Source of the DNA: Bimuria novae-zelandiae CBS 107.79
Taxonomy: Eukaryota > Ascomycota > Dothideomycetes > Pleosporales > Didymosphaeriaceae
Length of the DNA stretch: 64,000 nt
Direction: 5' to 3'
NCBI GenBank assembly: GCA_010015655.1
Contig: ML976723.1
Coordinates: 308,347-372,346 of the forward strand
Made by a program: the position numbers and the translations under genes. How positions within the stretch are numbered: the stretch's first letter is position 1; the number at the start of each line of letters is the position of its first letter. The notes under the pieces were generated by a model, which was not told the DNA's origin, did no database searches, and worked only from the letters and a program-made list of their open reading frames with translations. Shown piece by piece: positions 33,060-44,199 of the stretch.

Positions 33060-34115
33060 ATGGCAGAGACACAGTCCATGGCGAACGGCAATGGTGCTGC
33101 TGTTCAGAGCAGACAGCCCCCTCAGGATGAAGAGGAGGAGGAGGAGAACATCTTCCTCTTCTACCCCAATATAATTGGTACTATTCCCCTTCCCGACCCG
33201 TAAACCCCTCACTGACGACTCCCACAGGTTACGCCCGCGTCGTCCTAGCTGTCGCATCCCTCTACTACATGCCCCTCCACCCTCGCACCTGCGCCACCGC
33301 ATACAGTATCTCCTGCCTCCTCGACGCCCTCGACGGCATGGCCGCCCGCAGATTCGAACAATCCACAAAATTCGGCGCCGTCCTCGACATGGTGACGGAC
33401 CGCTGCACAACCGCGTGTTTGCTCGTCTTCTTGGCCAGCGCCTTCCCGCGCTGGAGCATCATCTTCCAGGGCCTGATCTCGCTGGATCTGGCCAGCCACT
33501 ATATGCACATGTACGCGACGCTGAGCATGGGCGGGAGCGGACAGAGCCACAAGAAGATTGACGAAAGCCGGAGCTGGATTTTGAAGATGTACTATTCGAA
33601 TACGGTGGGTGCCCTGCTACGTAGCAGGAGTGTTGATGGGAGGGCATAGCTGACATGTATGCAGACGGTTCTTTTCACATTTTGTCTCTTCAACGAGCTC
33701 TTTTTCATAGCCCTCTACCTCCTCTCGTTCTCGTCGCCCTACCTCTCCCCCACCCTACTGAAGGACCCGCAAGCCCCTTCGTCGCTGCAGCCTGGCTCGC
33801 CCGCGGCGCCGAAGCCCTCCATGATCTTCACGAGCCCCTGGTCGGCCGGTGCCATGGAGATGGCTAGGTAAGCACAACCCTTCCTAAACTCCTATTCTTT
33901 TCGATATCAGGACTAACACACCGCACAGGGCGAACAAAATGGACTCGACCGTCCCGTGGATCTTGTGCATCGCCTCCTTCCCCATCATGTTTGGAAAGCA
34001 GATCATCAACGTCGTCCAGATGGTCAAGGCGAGCAAATGGCTCGCCGAGGGCGATCGGGCAGAGCGCAAAAGGTTAGGTCTTCCTCGGAAGCGCGGTACG
34101 AAGAAGACGCAATAA
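33060..34115 (+). CDS. PIS1: CDP-diacylglycerol--inositol 3-phosphatidyltransferase (phosphatidylinositol synthase)
   Basis: Four exons: 33060-33177, 33228-33604, 33665-33867, 33929-34115 (885 nt, 294 aa), introns of 50, 60 and 61 bp. It joins myo-inositol to CDP-diacylglycerol in the ER membrane to make phosphatidylinositol. The CDP-alcohol phosphotransferase motif D-x2-DG-x2-AR-x8-G-x3-D-x3-D is complete (DALDGMAARRFEQS then KFGAVLDMVTDR, residues about 71-94). Hydrophobic segments include LLVFLASAFP, FTFCLFNELFFIALYLLSF and WILCIASFPIMFG. The N-terminus is acidic (DEEEEEENIF). The C-terminus is basic (KRLGLPRKRGTKK). Longer than the yeast enzyme (about 220 aa), as in other filamentous fungi. 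Confidence 0.94.
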
Positions 34116-35031
34116 GTTAAAATCGAAGGCGCGGCGAAGAAGCGGCGCGCGAGGAGGGATGGAGGCGGCGCGACTAATTTCTGCTTTCCGCGCTCGTTGT
34201 CGTTGAACTGGAAGGATGGAGTGGGTGTGGATAGGTTTCTTGTATGTTCTTCTTCTTCTGCTTCGCATTATGTTGGAACACGTCGTTCGCTTAGGGCACT
34301 TATAGAGCGGGTAGGGTTGGGTTGGGAGCCTCCCAGAGGCATTGGGGCGTCACTGTTCGTTTGGTCGGCACACACGCACCTGTCTGTCTTCACCATCACA
34401 TCACATCACATCACCTTAGTAATACTAATTTATCCCACGTTTCATGATTGCTAAGTGTACACTCAACCCCAGAAACGTGCTCTCTCAACGCCTCGCTAGA
34501 TTCCTAATCGGATGCCCCGTGTGCCTCCCTCCATTCACCGAAAATATCCGAGCCCAAAAACTCCATGTGCTCCGCCTAACCACCTGAATTCCGATGCCAC
34601 CCACGGCTACGCCCATGTTGATCGCTCTCTCGTCCACGCAAATGCCCCTCCCAGCTGCAAAAACGCTCCATGTGCCTACCTATCTACCTACCACCGCAAC
34701 GCACGGTCCCATCGCAGACCCAAGAGTGAAATAAAACGCCGTACTCCCCCAGTGAGGATGTTGTGTTGATAGGCTAGCCAGATGATTGTACCTCCCGTGT
34801 TCGCTAACTCAACGCTTCAGCGCACTTTTCCATAGGTAGGTAGGTAGGCGGTCTATCTGCCTGTGTCCTGCCAACGCCAACGCCAAACTCCAGACTCCAA
34901 ATGCCAAACGCCAGACTCCAAACGCCAAACTCCAGAGTCCAGACCCAAACCCAAACCCAGAACCAAACTTTTAGAAAAAAAAACACCAATCTCACCACGC
35001 GCCCAAAAAGTCAAATAGGGTCAGGGGAGGT
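34116..35031. other. convergent intergenic region with simple repeats
   Basis: About 915 bp between two convergent genes. It contains ATCAC repeats near 34395-34415, TAGG repeats near 34836-34850, and a CCAAAC/CTCCAGA-type repeat at 34871-34965. Frames in these repeats give low-complexity products and are not genes. Confidence 0.6.
34871..34965. repeat. degenerate CGCCAAACTCCAGA-type tandem repeat
   Basis: Units of about 12-14 bp (ACGCCAAACTCCAGA, ATGCCAAACGCCAGA and variants) followed by ACCCAAACCC. Non-coding. Confidence 0.8.
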
Positions 35032-36657
35032 TTAGGCGGACCTTTCCTCGGCCGCCTCCAGCGCCTTCCACTTCTGCTTGAGCTCCTCAGCCTGGTTGGC
35101 CGCCCACTGCACCTCGTAGTCTGCGCCCTCTTGGGACACTTCGGCGAACTCTAGTTCAGCCTCCGTGTCCTCGTCGGTTGGGTTAAGGGCCACCGACGCC
35201 TTGGCCAACTCGACCCTCTTTTCAGCCTTCTGCGCCCATTCAACCGCCTTGTTGACGTACTCCAGGGCGTCTTTGTAAGCCTGCTCGGCAGCTTCTTCCG
35301 CGGACAGGGCCGCGGATGGGGCCGCGACGGTCGTGGCAGTGGCCGGGGCCGCAACGGCAGTGGCAGTGGCAGTGGCAGTGGCAGTGGCGCCCTGCTTGCG
35401 GTGCGCAGCGAGGAAGGTAGAGGATGTGGCCTTCTCGGTGGGCTCAACGATGATGACGTTCTCGGCCTCGGTTGCCGTAGCGGTTTCCGCCGCGGGCGCG
35501 AAGAGAGGTATCCAGAAGGCGATGCCGTTCTGGTCGACTAGGTAGGTAGACCCAGTGGGGGTTGGGGCTGCGGGGGTTGTCGGGACGTCGATGATGACGT
35601 TCTCGGGGGCCTCGGTAGTGACCGGGGGTAGGGAAATGGTGTTGCCGTCCTGGTCGACGAGGTAGGTAGACGCAGGGGGCGTTTCTGTGGTGGGGGTGGA
35701 GGGGGGCAGGAACACGGTATTGCCGTCCTGGTCCATCAGGTAGTTGGACGGAGAGGGCGTGGGAGCAGCGGTGATGGTTGAGACAGGGACGAGCTCGGTG
35801 ATGGTGGTTTCTTGGACGATGGAGCTTATCACGGCCGTCGTTGAAGGTGTTGCTGTCACGGTTTCGGTCTCGGTGACGGTGACGGTTTCCGTGACGGTTT
35901 CCGTGACGGTGGCCGGGATGGCGGCTGGGTCGATGGCGTTGTAGCCTGGGAGGAGTCGCACACGTTAGTGAAATCTTTCGAAAACGAGAGGGGGGCTTAC
36001 CATTCGATAACTTCACAATGCCAATCTCCGGCACGCCATGATTCACGGCTACCTCGGTCGACACTGGCGCCGAGTACAGCGCGCAATGGAAGTCGACCTG
36101 GTCACACCCGGAGATGACGTTGGCATGGATGTTGAACGCCTTGCACCCATCGAAAACGGCGCAGTAGGAAGCGCAAGCCGGGGCATCGTACCTGTCGGCC
36201 ACGCATCAGCTCATTCACGCGTTACCCCGACAAGCCTACCTGAAGGGTTGAAAGCGAAAGGAGAAGAGGAAAAAAAAAAGAGGAAAAAAAAAAAAGGGGG
36301 GGGGGGGGGGGGGGGGGGGTGGTGGGCAATAGGAGACGAAGCAAACCAGAAAGGGCAAGAGCGAAAGGAGAGAGGGAAGGGGAAGAGCGAAGCAAAAGCA
36401 GGAAAGGAAAGAGCAAAGCTCAACCCGAAGGAGGGAGCCACGTACGTATACAGCGCCCGGTATCCCAAGTACGCTTCAGGCTTCTGCACGGAGCCCTCGA
36501 GCCCCTGGAAGGCGAGCGTGAACCCGATCGGCACACGCGCAGCGGCGCTCTGGGCATGGGCGACCTCGAGCGAGACGGAGCCGATGGGACACGCCTCCCT
36601 GGGGATGACGGCCGCGGAGGCCGCTCCCGCGAAGAGGGCAAGAGCGAGGATGTTCAT
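35032..36657 (-). CDS. secreted protein with YLVDQDGN repeats and C-terminal coiled coil, function unknown
   Basis: Three exons: 36446-36657, 36001-36191, 35032-35945 (1317 nt, 438 aa), introns of 254 and 55 bp. A signal peptide (MNILALALFAGAASA) starts it. Residues about 20-130 form a Cys-containing domain (CASYCAVFDGCKAFNIH; CDQVDFHCALYSAP) like small apple/PAN-type folds of fungal secreted proteins. A Thr/Val-rich part (VTETVTETVTVTETE) follows. Then come three copies of Y-L-V-D-Q-D-G-N at about 203, 229 and 269, and two of ENVII..PT. An Ala/Thr run leads to a charged helical tail (about 350-438; VEWAQKAEKRVELAKAS). No enzyme motif. Probably a cell-wall or secreted protein. Confidence 0.8.
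36296..36319 (+). repeat. G24 homopolymer in intron 1 of the secreted repeat-protein gene
   Basis: Twenty-four G on the plus strand (C24 in the transcript), preceded by A-rich runs, inside the 254-bp intron 36192-36445. The transcript therefore has a long pyrimidine tract, but it lies about 100 bases before the 3' splice site. Length is prone to slippage and assembly error. Confidence 0.9.
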
Positions 36658-37462
36658 TGCTGAGACACTGTCGAGATGGAAGTGTAAGGGATGGGTAACA
36701 AGGACCGTGGAGCCTTAGACTTGGGTCAAGATCGTGGATGCTCTCGAGAAGGGAAGCCGAGGGGAAGTGACAAGATAGTCTGGAGTGGTGTACAGAGAAG
36801 GAGGGGAGGAGCGCTCAGCGGACGGAGGAGGTATATACACGCCGCTTCGCCCCTATTCCTCTGGCGTGCTTCACAAGTGCGTGCACCGGGTCAAGAGGAT
36901 TGCACGGTAGCGTGAGCATCGCGCACAGCGGTGCCAGAGGGGAACGTGGTAGCCACGTGGTGTTGAGTATTGGAGGGCGTGCCGCCCCACTGGTATAGCG
37001 GAGCCTCTAGACATAGTGCCCACGTTGACGGTATCCTTTGTGCAAATCCGAGGGCATGCAGTCACCACGTTTGATGCAGGGAAAGTCGTGCACATGTGCA
37101 TCACACGAGAAGTTGAGACTTGGATCCAATACCCCAATCCCCCCTTAATACCCAACACCACAACATCGCAACATCAACGTCCAACGGCTTCTCATCAACA
37201 TAGACGGTTGGCATTTATGACTAAACAATACGACGTGCTGAGGGGGTATGCTAAAGGCTGAGGCTAACTATCTCCACTCATCAAAACTGGCCAAAAAAGG
37301 TTCGTGTACCATCCCACATATCATTAACCCTGAACCGCTCACTCCACTTCAAGACATCTAAAAAGGTATTCGCAATTATCTTTCCCGAACAAATGTTCAC
37401 CCAGAAAGGAAACTTTTTTGCCTGTACTATGCCCGCGGATTCCCGTATACGTAACAGACGGA
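36658..37462. other. intergenic between two minus-strand genes
   Basis: About 800 bp. It holds the promoter of the secreted-protein gene and the 3' region of the Hsp70-like gene. No supported gene. Confidence 0.5.
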
Positions 37463-39892
37463 CTACCTGAACCGCGCGGTGCAGCGGCCCATGACCTCAC
37501 CCTGGCAGACGAGCTCAGCGTTGAACTCGGAGCCGTCGAGCGTTAGGTAGATGTCGAAGTAGACGCGATAAAAGGTACCCTGGGGCGTGTCCATGCGCTC
37601 AAAGTCCTTTTCGAGGTTCTTTCGGGAGAGATCAGAGGTGAGGGTGACAACTTCCTTGATGCCTGCATGCCTGTCAGTACGCGCCGCATCTTGGAGTCAC
37701 AGTACAACTTACGAGGGTCTTTCGTGTATTCAGGGCAAACATCGTCGTCACAGGCGTAGAGTATGTCTTCATACATGAGCGTTGCGCCGGGTGCAACTTG
37801 TCGGAAAAACGAAACCTTGACAGGCTCGCCAATCTTGACGCGCTGGCCCTTTTGCACAAAGATCTGTCGCGTGTACTTGCACCTATCCTTGCCATCGAGC
37901 GATGGTACACGGTACTGTTCGGGATGGTGACCCTCCTTGAAAGGCTGTAGTGTAGCCATGAGATAATGCCGCCGAGCAACACGGTGTGTAACAATTCGCT
38001 CGGTGATACCGGCAGTAACGGCACCTTTTACGATGGCAGCGACGGAGTCCATGGGTCGGACGACCTTGGACTGGAATTGTGGGGGCACATGGAGCTTGAT
38101 TTGCTGGAAGAGATACTCGGACGCACCGAAACCACCGACCACAAGGACGTTCTAGTGGGTTTAGCATTTGCATCAGTCGGCCAACGGAAATCTGTACATA
38201 CCTGCAATGACCTATTTTGCGCTTGGATAGCGATGATCTGATTCCGTACCAGCTCCAGAATTCGGTTCACGACGGGTTCGAAGCACTGCAAGATTTCCTC
38301 ATTGGTGAAAGTCATGTAACCTTCTTCGATGCCGGCTTCAGGGAACTCGGCCTCAATGCCGACATCGACGGCCCACTTTTGGCCGTTGTTGCGGAAGTCT
38401 GCCTTTATCCTGTTCTCAAAGTCCATGATGCATTTGGCGTAGACTTTTCCGGCCGTCTTGGAGCCGTCGGGCAGCTTCATCTTGCGGATCTTGGCTCGCA
38501 GAATATTACTAAAATTACGGTTTAGGGCTGTTGAGCCGCACGAGTCACCGGAACCGGCTGTGCACTCGGCCACGGAAAAGGGTTGTTCTTCCTCCACTTC
38601 GTACGCGATCAAATCAACGGTGCCACCACCGCAATCGACGATTAGCACGGCATCGTGAACTTTGACGTTCAACAAGCCGGTCTTGGTACAGAACATGGCT
38701 GCGGCTTCGGGCTCAGTGATCAACGTTAATCTGTTGTCGTTCTCATCGCGCAGGAAGCCGGCCTGGATGGCGGCAGCACGAGTCGCGGCTTTACCCGCAT
38801 CGTTCCAGATGGCAGGCACCGTCAGATAGTAGCGGATGTTGCGCTCTTCTCGGTTGAAGACCTCGCCCAGCGTCTTCTGCAGCTGGTTGCGCATCGCCTG
38901 GCGCAAGTGGAAGAGGTAGTCGGCGGCAACATCGATCTCAGACTTTCCCGGGGGTAGCGGGGGCAGGTTGATGGGGTCGATATATGTGTTGCCGGACAGC
39001 ATGAGCTGCAGCTTGAACCACTCGACCTTTTGCACGCCCGGCTTGGGGTAGCCCGTGGGGGCCAAGGCATCAGCGATGTCCGGGCCCCAACCAACGACTT
39101 TCTGGTACTGGTCGTAGTACAGCACCGTGGGAATCTGCGCAAAGGAATCAGAGTGGAGCTTGTGGGAAAATGCGAGTTAGGTACCTTTTGTTTTGTCTGG
39201 TTTCCCGCACCGGGCCATTCGGTGATGATGTCCTCCTTTGCTTCGGTGTTGGTCGCGAAGGCGAAGGCGACGCCGGAGAAGGTGGTACCCTGGAGGAGGG
39301 GCAGTCAGCGCCCGCGCCGCATGGATGGATGGCTGCAGGAGGTACTCACGAAATCAATGCCCACAATCAGCTGCGCCTTGGAGCGCCCTTCGCCCGCGAC
39401 CTCTGCCATGCGCCCTGGAGGGTACTGCTGCAGCTGCCCACTCGGCGGCACTGGCGGGCCGTGGTTGCCATACGGCTGCTGCTGGCCCGGCGGAGGCCCG
39501 CCGTACGGTTGCTGAGGCGGGTAGCCTGGAGGCCCGCCCTGGGGTGGATAGCCCATGGGTTGGCCGTGCTGGGGCGGGTAGCCAGCGGCGCCCGTGTTGA
39601 TAGGCGGCAGCGGGCTGTTTGGGCGGCCCTGCTGCTGCTGGCCCGGCGCGAGCCCGCCGGGCGGCGCGTATGTGTACGACGGCGGGCGGCCGAGGGGGTT
39701 GTTTGGGTTCATGGCGGTCGGCTGGGCACCTCCTCCCGGCTGGGGCAGGCTGTTCGTGCTGGTGTTGGAGGGCTGCGGGGAGAGCGAGTTCGGGCGCTGT
39801 GTGGGCGTGCCGCCCTGAGGCGATGGGTTGTTGGATGAGCTTCTTCGTTTCGAACCGACTAGGTTCTTGAAACGAGCATTCATGGAGTTCAT
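37463..39892 (-). CDS. Hsp70-like protein (HSPA12-type) with Pro/Gln/Gly-rich N-terminus
   Basis: Five exons: 39350-39892, 39185-39289, 38202-39134, 37713-38151, 37463-37662 (2220 nt, 739 aa), introns of 60, 50, 50, 50 and all GT-AG. The start is the first ATG (MNSMNARFKN). Residues 1-170 are low-complexity (GYPPQ, GPPPGQQQ). The Hsp70 ATPase fold begins at IVGIDFGTTFSGVAFA (about 177), with phosphate-2 VLIVDCGGGTVDLIAYEV and adenosine motif VLVVGGFGASEYL. The substrate-binding part is not like classical Hsp70, and there is no EEVD end. This fits the large fungal family of HSPA12-like ATPases of unclear role. It is probably cytosolic, as no signal peptide is visible. Confidence 0.87.
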
Positions 39893-41232
39893 CAGCACAG
39901 AGGAGGGAGGGACGGAGAGATGGTGGGGTGTCGGGTGTTAAATTGAAAGCACGCTGCGGCTGATACAAGGCTGACAGAGCTAACTGCAAAAAGACGTCTC
40001 GCTCCAGCAGCGAACGCGCTCGCAAAGCCCCAAAGAGCGGCCCAGAGCAGAACAGGCAGCAAGGAGGCGCAGCGATTGGGTGCTTGGACGAGCCCGAAAC
40101 CTCTCTTGTGCGCTCGAGAGCGGGTGTGTTGTTCGCCGCCTGCCCCTCCTCTCGCTGCCCACCAGGTACGGCGTAATATTCGCGCCGCCCAGGCGCTGGA
40201 GCAGCCACGTCGAGCTACGGTCCTCCGCGTCCTGGAGGAATCATGCCAAACGCGCGGGTCGCACGTGTGCCGAACATCTGCACCTTTGTCTGCAGTCGAT
40301 TGTTTGTCGGACTTCGCTGTCCACCCCGTTCGCCATCAACAAAGGGACCACTTTTCCATCAGGACCGCTCCTTGTTCCGCGCTTGGGGGCCTCAGGCAGT
40401 GCTTCGAGGAAAAGGTGGGATGCCGCTAGTCGACTTCGGGATGCTCACTCAGCCGCAAGGATGGCGAGGTGAGGTGGGTGGCTTCAAGCCATGCCGCATT
40501 CAATCTATCTCTATTGCTCCAGATTCTCGCCTCTGAAAGTTACAGACTGTGTTCCACCTGCGTGCATTGCATGAAAACCGGTGAAGACGTCGGTAGCGCT
40601 TGCAGTGTGTTTTGCCCAGGAAGGCACGACCTATCCACACCGCCCATAGCCCCAAACCTTCTCCCACAGCCTCTGGGAGCGATGGCGAGATCAGCATTCA
40701 CGGCCAGGCAACCATCTTGGAAGGTCAGTTCTTTGTATTCAATCCTCATCATGCGTTGTGTAAGAAAGCCAGATGTTCCCGATGCCGGTGCATCGGTCTC
40801 GCGTCAAGCTGGCAGGCGGCTATGACGACGTTAGCAGCGATACGAAAAAAAAGAAAAGAAAAAAAGGGTCAAACAAAGTGTGTTACCACAGGATGATTAA
40901 TACAACAGCTGAACATCAATTGTTAATAGAGCAGTGTACAGCTGGCCTTCAAATTTTCGCGAGAGACCGCTGTTCGTCCCATCGCGACTTCTTATTAAGA
41001 TCTGAGCGACCAATGTCTCTTCCTGAGAATCTTCTTCTTCTTTCTCTGCCACGCAAAATTCGACGCGGGAAGGAGGCTCAGATCACCGACTACTTTTCAT
41101 AAACACTACCACTACACGTAAGCAACCTTGGCTATCGCCTGTACATGTTGCCAGTGTATCCTCTACCCTCTACCAAGTCCAGCCACGAGTACTTGACGTA
41201 AATTGACCACCTGCACACTACTCTACCCGCAT
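39893..41232. other. intergenic, about 1.3 kb, no supported gene
   Basis: Between the Hsp70-like gene and the DUF3445 gene, both on minus. Several overlapping frames under 130 codons on both strands, none with a recognisable domain or splice partner. Contains the Hsp70-like gene promoter next to 39892. Confidence 0.5.
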
Positions 41233-42646
41233 CTATACCCGTCCAGTCACCTCGTCGATATAGTTCAGCACCACGCTGCCCCAGAGATCGCGTCCCTTCA
41301 GCCTCGCTACATGTGCCGGCCAGCTCCTCACATCCTCTGCAAAGGCCACCAAATCCGCCTCCTCGATCTCGGCCAACGGATGAACCTGCACCCTCGTTGT
41401 GAGCACGATCGCCCCGGTCTTGGACAATTTGGTGAACATCTGCCTCTCGAATCGACCGTGAAGAGTCTTCGGTTGAAAGAGAGTACCGACGTTGCCCGAG
41501 AAGAAGTCTTTACATTCCTGGATGAAGTACTTCTTGGTAAAATCTGGCTCCTCTTGGCGCACTGTCTGGACGAACGTGACGTTGCGTTCGTAGGTGTCGC
41601 TGTCGCCGTTCTCATCCATGTACGCGAGTATCTCCGGAAGCTCTGCGCAATGTCAGTATGATGCGTATGCGTTGGATGGCTACTAACTCACTTTCCCACG
41701 ACAGGACTGCCTCTTGCTGGCTGTCTACTGAAAGACCAACTCGTGACCTCAGTCGCCATCCCGACGGGAAGCACACCGCGCCGGCCAATAGAGTATGCTG
41801 TGCGGAGAACGGACTCTTCTTAAAAATGCAAAAGTCCTCACGGACAAGGCGCGTGATCGTATCCAGCGTCAGCCATCCAAAGGGCCCCTCCAAGGGATAG
41901 ATCTCGCCGGTGTCGTGATCAAGAAGCTTTCGTGTTCCCTTCTCTTTGCGCTCCCGAAAGCGCTGGGGGTATTGTGTACACAGATACCGCGCGACCTCCA
42001 TCCACAACTCGCCGCAGGCATCTTCAGCCTCCTTCCCGGGACGCCACTGAATGCAAGCCTCACGGAAGTCTTCAAAGATATGCTCTCGAGCAATCATCTG
42101 CTCCTCGTCGTCGTATGTCAGCCGGGGCTGCCGGTCCAGCTTCTCCAAGCCGAGGTCTCGATAGTTGTCGTAGCGCTTGGGGAAGTACTCGCGATTGAAC
42201 GCCTCAGCAGTCATGTCTACGGGCATGTCGGGGAACTCGCTCCCATCCCCGCCGTCGTCCTGCTCGAATGCTGGTAGCCTAGATATTCTTTTATTTTCGA
42301 ATATGCGTTGGCGCAAGTCTGGGTTTTGGATTGCCAGGACGCCTTCGAAGCTCATTGTGGTGACGTCGCGGCTCCAGCGCGCTGTCTCTACGATGCGCTG
42401 GTTCTCGCGACGCTGGTGTTCTCGCTCGGCAGCGAGGCGCTCGCGGATGTATAGAGGTTGGATGTCGTATTTTTGAAATTTTTGGTGCAACTGTCCGTCG
42501 TAGTACCAGAGCCTGGCTAGCCAGACCCCAACGCAGCAGCACCATATGAAGAAGCTTGCAACGACGGTGAAGAGAAGGACGAAAGGAACCACGCCTACGG
42601 GGTCCTTGTGATGGTGGAACGGAGTTGTGCTGTTGCGAGGCTCCAT
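41233..42646 (-). CDS. DUF3445 / heme-dependent oxidative N-demethylase-like membrane protein
   Basis: Two exons, 41692-42646 and 41233-41642, with a 49-bp intron (GTGAGT...CAG); 1365 nt, 454 aa. A single N-terminal membrane helix (about residues 19-46, VVPFVLLFTVVASFFIW) is followed by a soluble domain. Family-typical parts are FGWLTLDTITRLVREDFCIF, AGAVCFPSGWRLRSRVG and the C-terminal HGRFERQMFTKLSKTGAIVLTTRV. DUF3445 includes heme-dependent oxidative N-demethylase alpha subunits, which remove methyl groups from amines. The reaction of the fungal membrane-anchored members is not established. Upstream repeats ACGATGGCTAGGCGAC occur twice near 42830-42935. Confidence 0.8.
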
Positions 42647-43455
42647 GATGTAAGATGTTGCGATTCGCGAGCGTCGTGTGCAAAGTGAGTATAGGGTTAG
42701 GCTTCCTGAGAGGGAGGAGTGGGTGCAGAGTGGTTACGTTAAATGATTTGAGTATCTAACGGAGCAGCACACCCAGTCTGAGCTTTGGCAAGTCTGCTTG
42801 CGGTGACAGCTGCTCCATTCACGAGCGCGAACAATGGCTAGGCGACACGCAAACGCACGCTTGACCGACGTCGTCTATTCACCTAAGGCGTTCCTCGCGC
42901 TATGATTAATTTAAATGAGGTGAACGATGGCTAGGCGACAATTCGACGCCAGGGTTTTCAAGCACTGCGTTATTCACCTGGAGTAGATAACAGCAAGGGG
43001 ATTTCACGTGTGATTAGCCGTTACGTGCGAAACGACGCTTCTGTCACAGTCATCTCTTCACCGAACAAGGCGGGCTATTTCGAAGTCAAAGATGCCGGAT
43101 ACATGCAACTGGCGCGTACTTGCGATATTCTCCCAGTCCTCAAAACTACCACGAAACAAGTATTTCATCGGTAATCAAACATTCTCGGATCACTTCAACC
43201 TCGCCACCAAATATTACGCCTCGGAATTTTCTTCAATGAACTTTGTCTTCTATGGAAGCCTGCGCTCACCGCACCGTCACGAGACTTCACAGCTTTCCTT
43301 TCATTAAAAGCATATCAAGGCTAATAAAATGTGAATGGCACACCAGAGATCCCTTCATATCAACAGCTTAGATAGGGAATGGAGAAACACAGACAAGATG
43401 GTCCACGACAGCGGCGGCTCGCGGCATCAGAGTCCTCATGTCAGGAGCATTCCCG
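42647..43455. other. upstream region of the DUF3445 gene, right edge of the gene island
   Basis: About 800 bp of normal composition with no supported gene. A 71-codon frame at 43092-43307 has no recognisable feature. The switch to AT-rich sequence is abrupt near 43455. Confidence 0.5.
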
Positions 43456-43689
43456 ACTTTTATTAAAATTATTATTAACTAAAGACTAATAATACTTTTG
43501 GACGCCTAACACTATAGCGCTTTACTAAAAGAAGTTATATAACTTTAATAATAACTAGAGCTAGCTAAAAGTATAATACTCCCTTCTATAGTTATAGCCA
43601 CCATATTATATAACTAGGTATAATCTATATAGAAGAAGGTAAATAGGATGCCAAGCGCGCTCTAAAAAGTCTCTCCTTAACCTCGATTA
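43456..43689. other. AT-rich transposon relic, unclassified
   Basis: Dense in TA and TAA, no readable frame. It is the pre-existing target of gypsy-2 copy 2. Confidence 0.5.
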
Positions 43690-43851
43690 TGTAATAGACT
43701 ACGCCCAGTTGTTGCCTTAGATTCTTAACCCTCAGTTATGCGAACGCCTAGATATATAAGTATATTGCCTAAAGCTTAACTTTAGACTCTTTATTAAATT
43801 TATAAATATTTTTTTAGTATTTTTAGCTCCTTAAGCACTTAGCCTCTTATA
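43690..43851 (+). repeat. 5' LTR of gypsy-2 copy 2
   Basis: 162 bp, TGTAATAGACTACG...CCTCTTATA, matching 12882-13042. Confidence 0.88.
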
Positions 43852-44199
43852 TTAAATTTAATTACTTTTACCCGTCGCGGGATAAGTAAATTTTAAATAT
43901 AACTATAAACTAAAGCTATAAAGTAGTATATAAAGTTAAAAGACTTATACAAATAAATACTATAAAGGCGACGCCTAGACTTGCCCCAAAAAAAATGGAA
44001 CCCTCTTTAATACGTAATTAAAAAGAAGTCTTAATAAATACGTAACGCTAGTAAGACTATCTTTACTATATAAAGAAGTTATAAAAATAAGAATAAAAAC
44101 TTTTACTAAAGGTCTACGTTTTAGCGTAAATAATTATACGCAGCGAGCTATTAGCTCATAAAAAAATAATAATTAGGGAAATAAAGGGATAGCCTCCCT

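Noticed and set aside
35444..36202. 252-codon minus-strand frame, Arg/His/Pro-rich
   Set aside because: Another frame of the secreted repeat-protein gene. It has arginine-rich out-of-frame composition and reads through an intron.
39170..39838. 222-codon plus-strand frame
   Set aside because: Antisense of the Pro/Gln-rich head of the Hsp70-like gene. Arg/Trp-rich composition and no domain.
21240..43455. Giant transposon (Starship) cargo or secondary-metabolite cluster
   Set aside because: No DUF3435 tyrosine recombinase, PKS, NRPS or transporter is present, and the genes are mainly conserved housekeeping ones.
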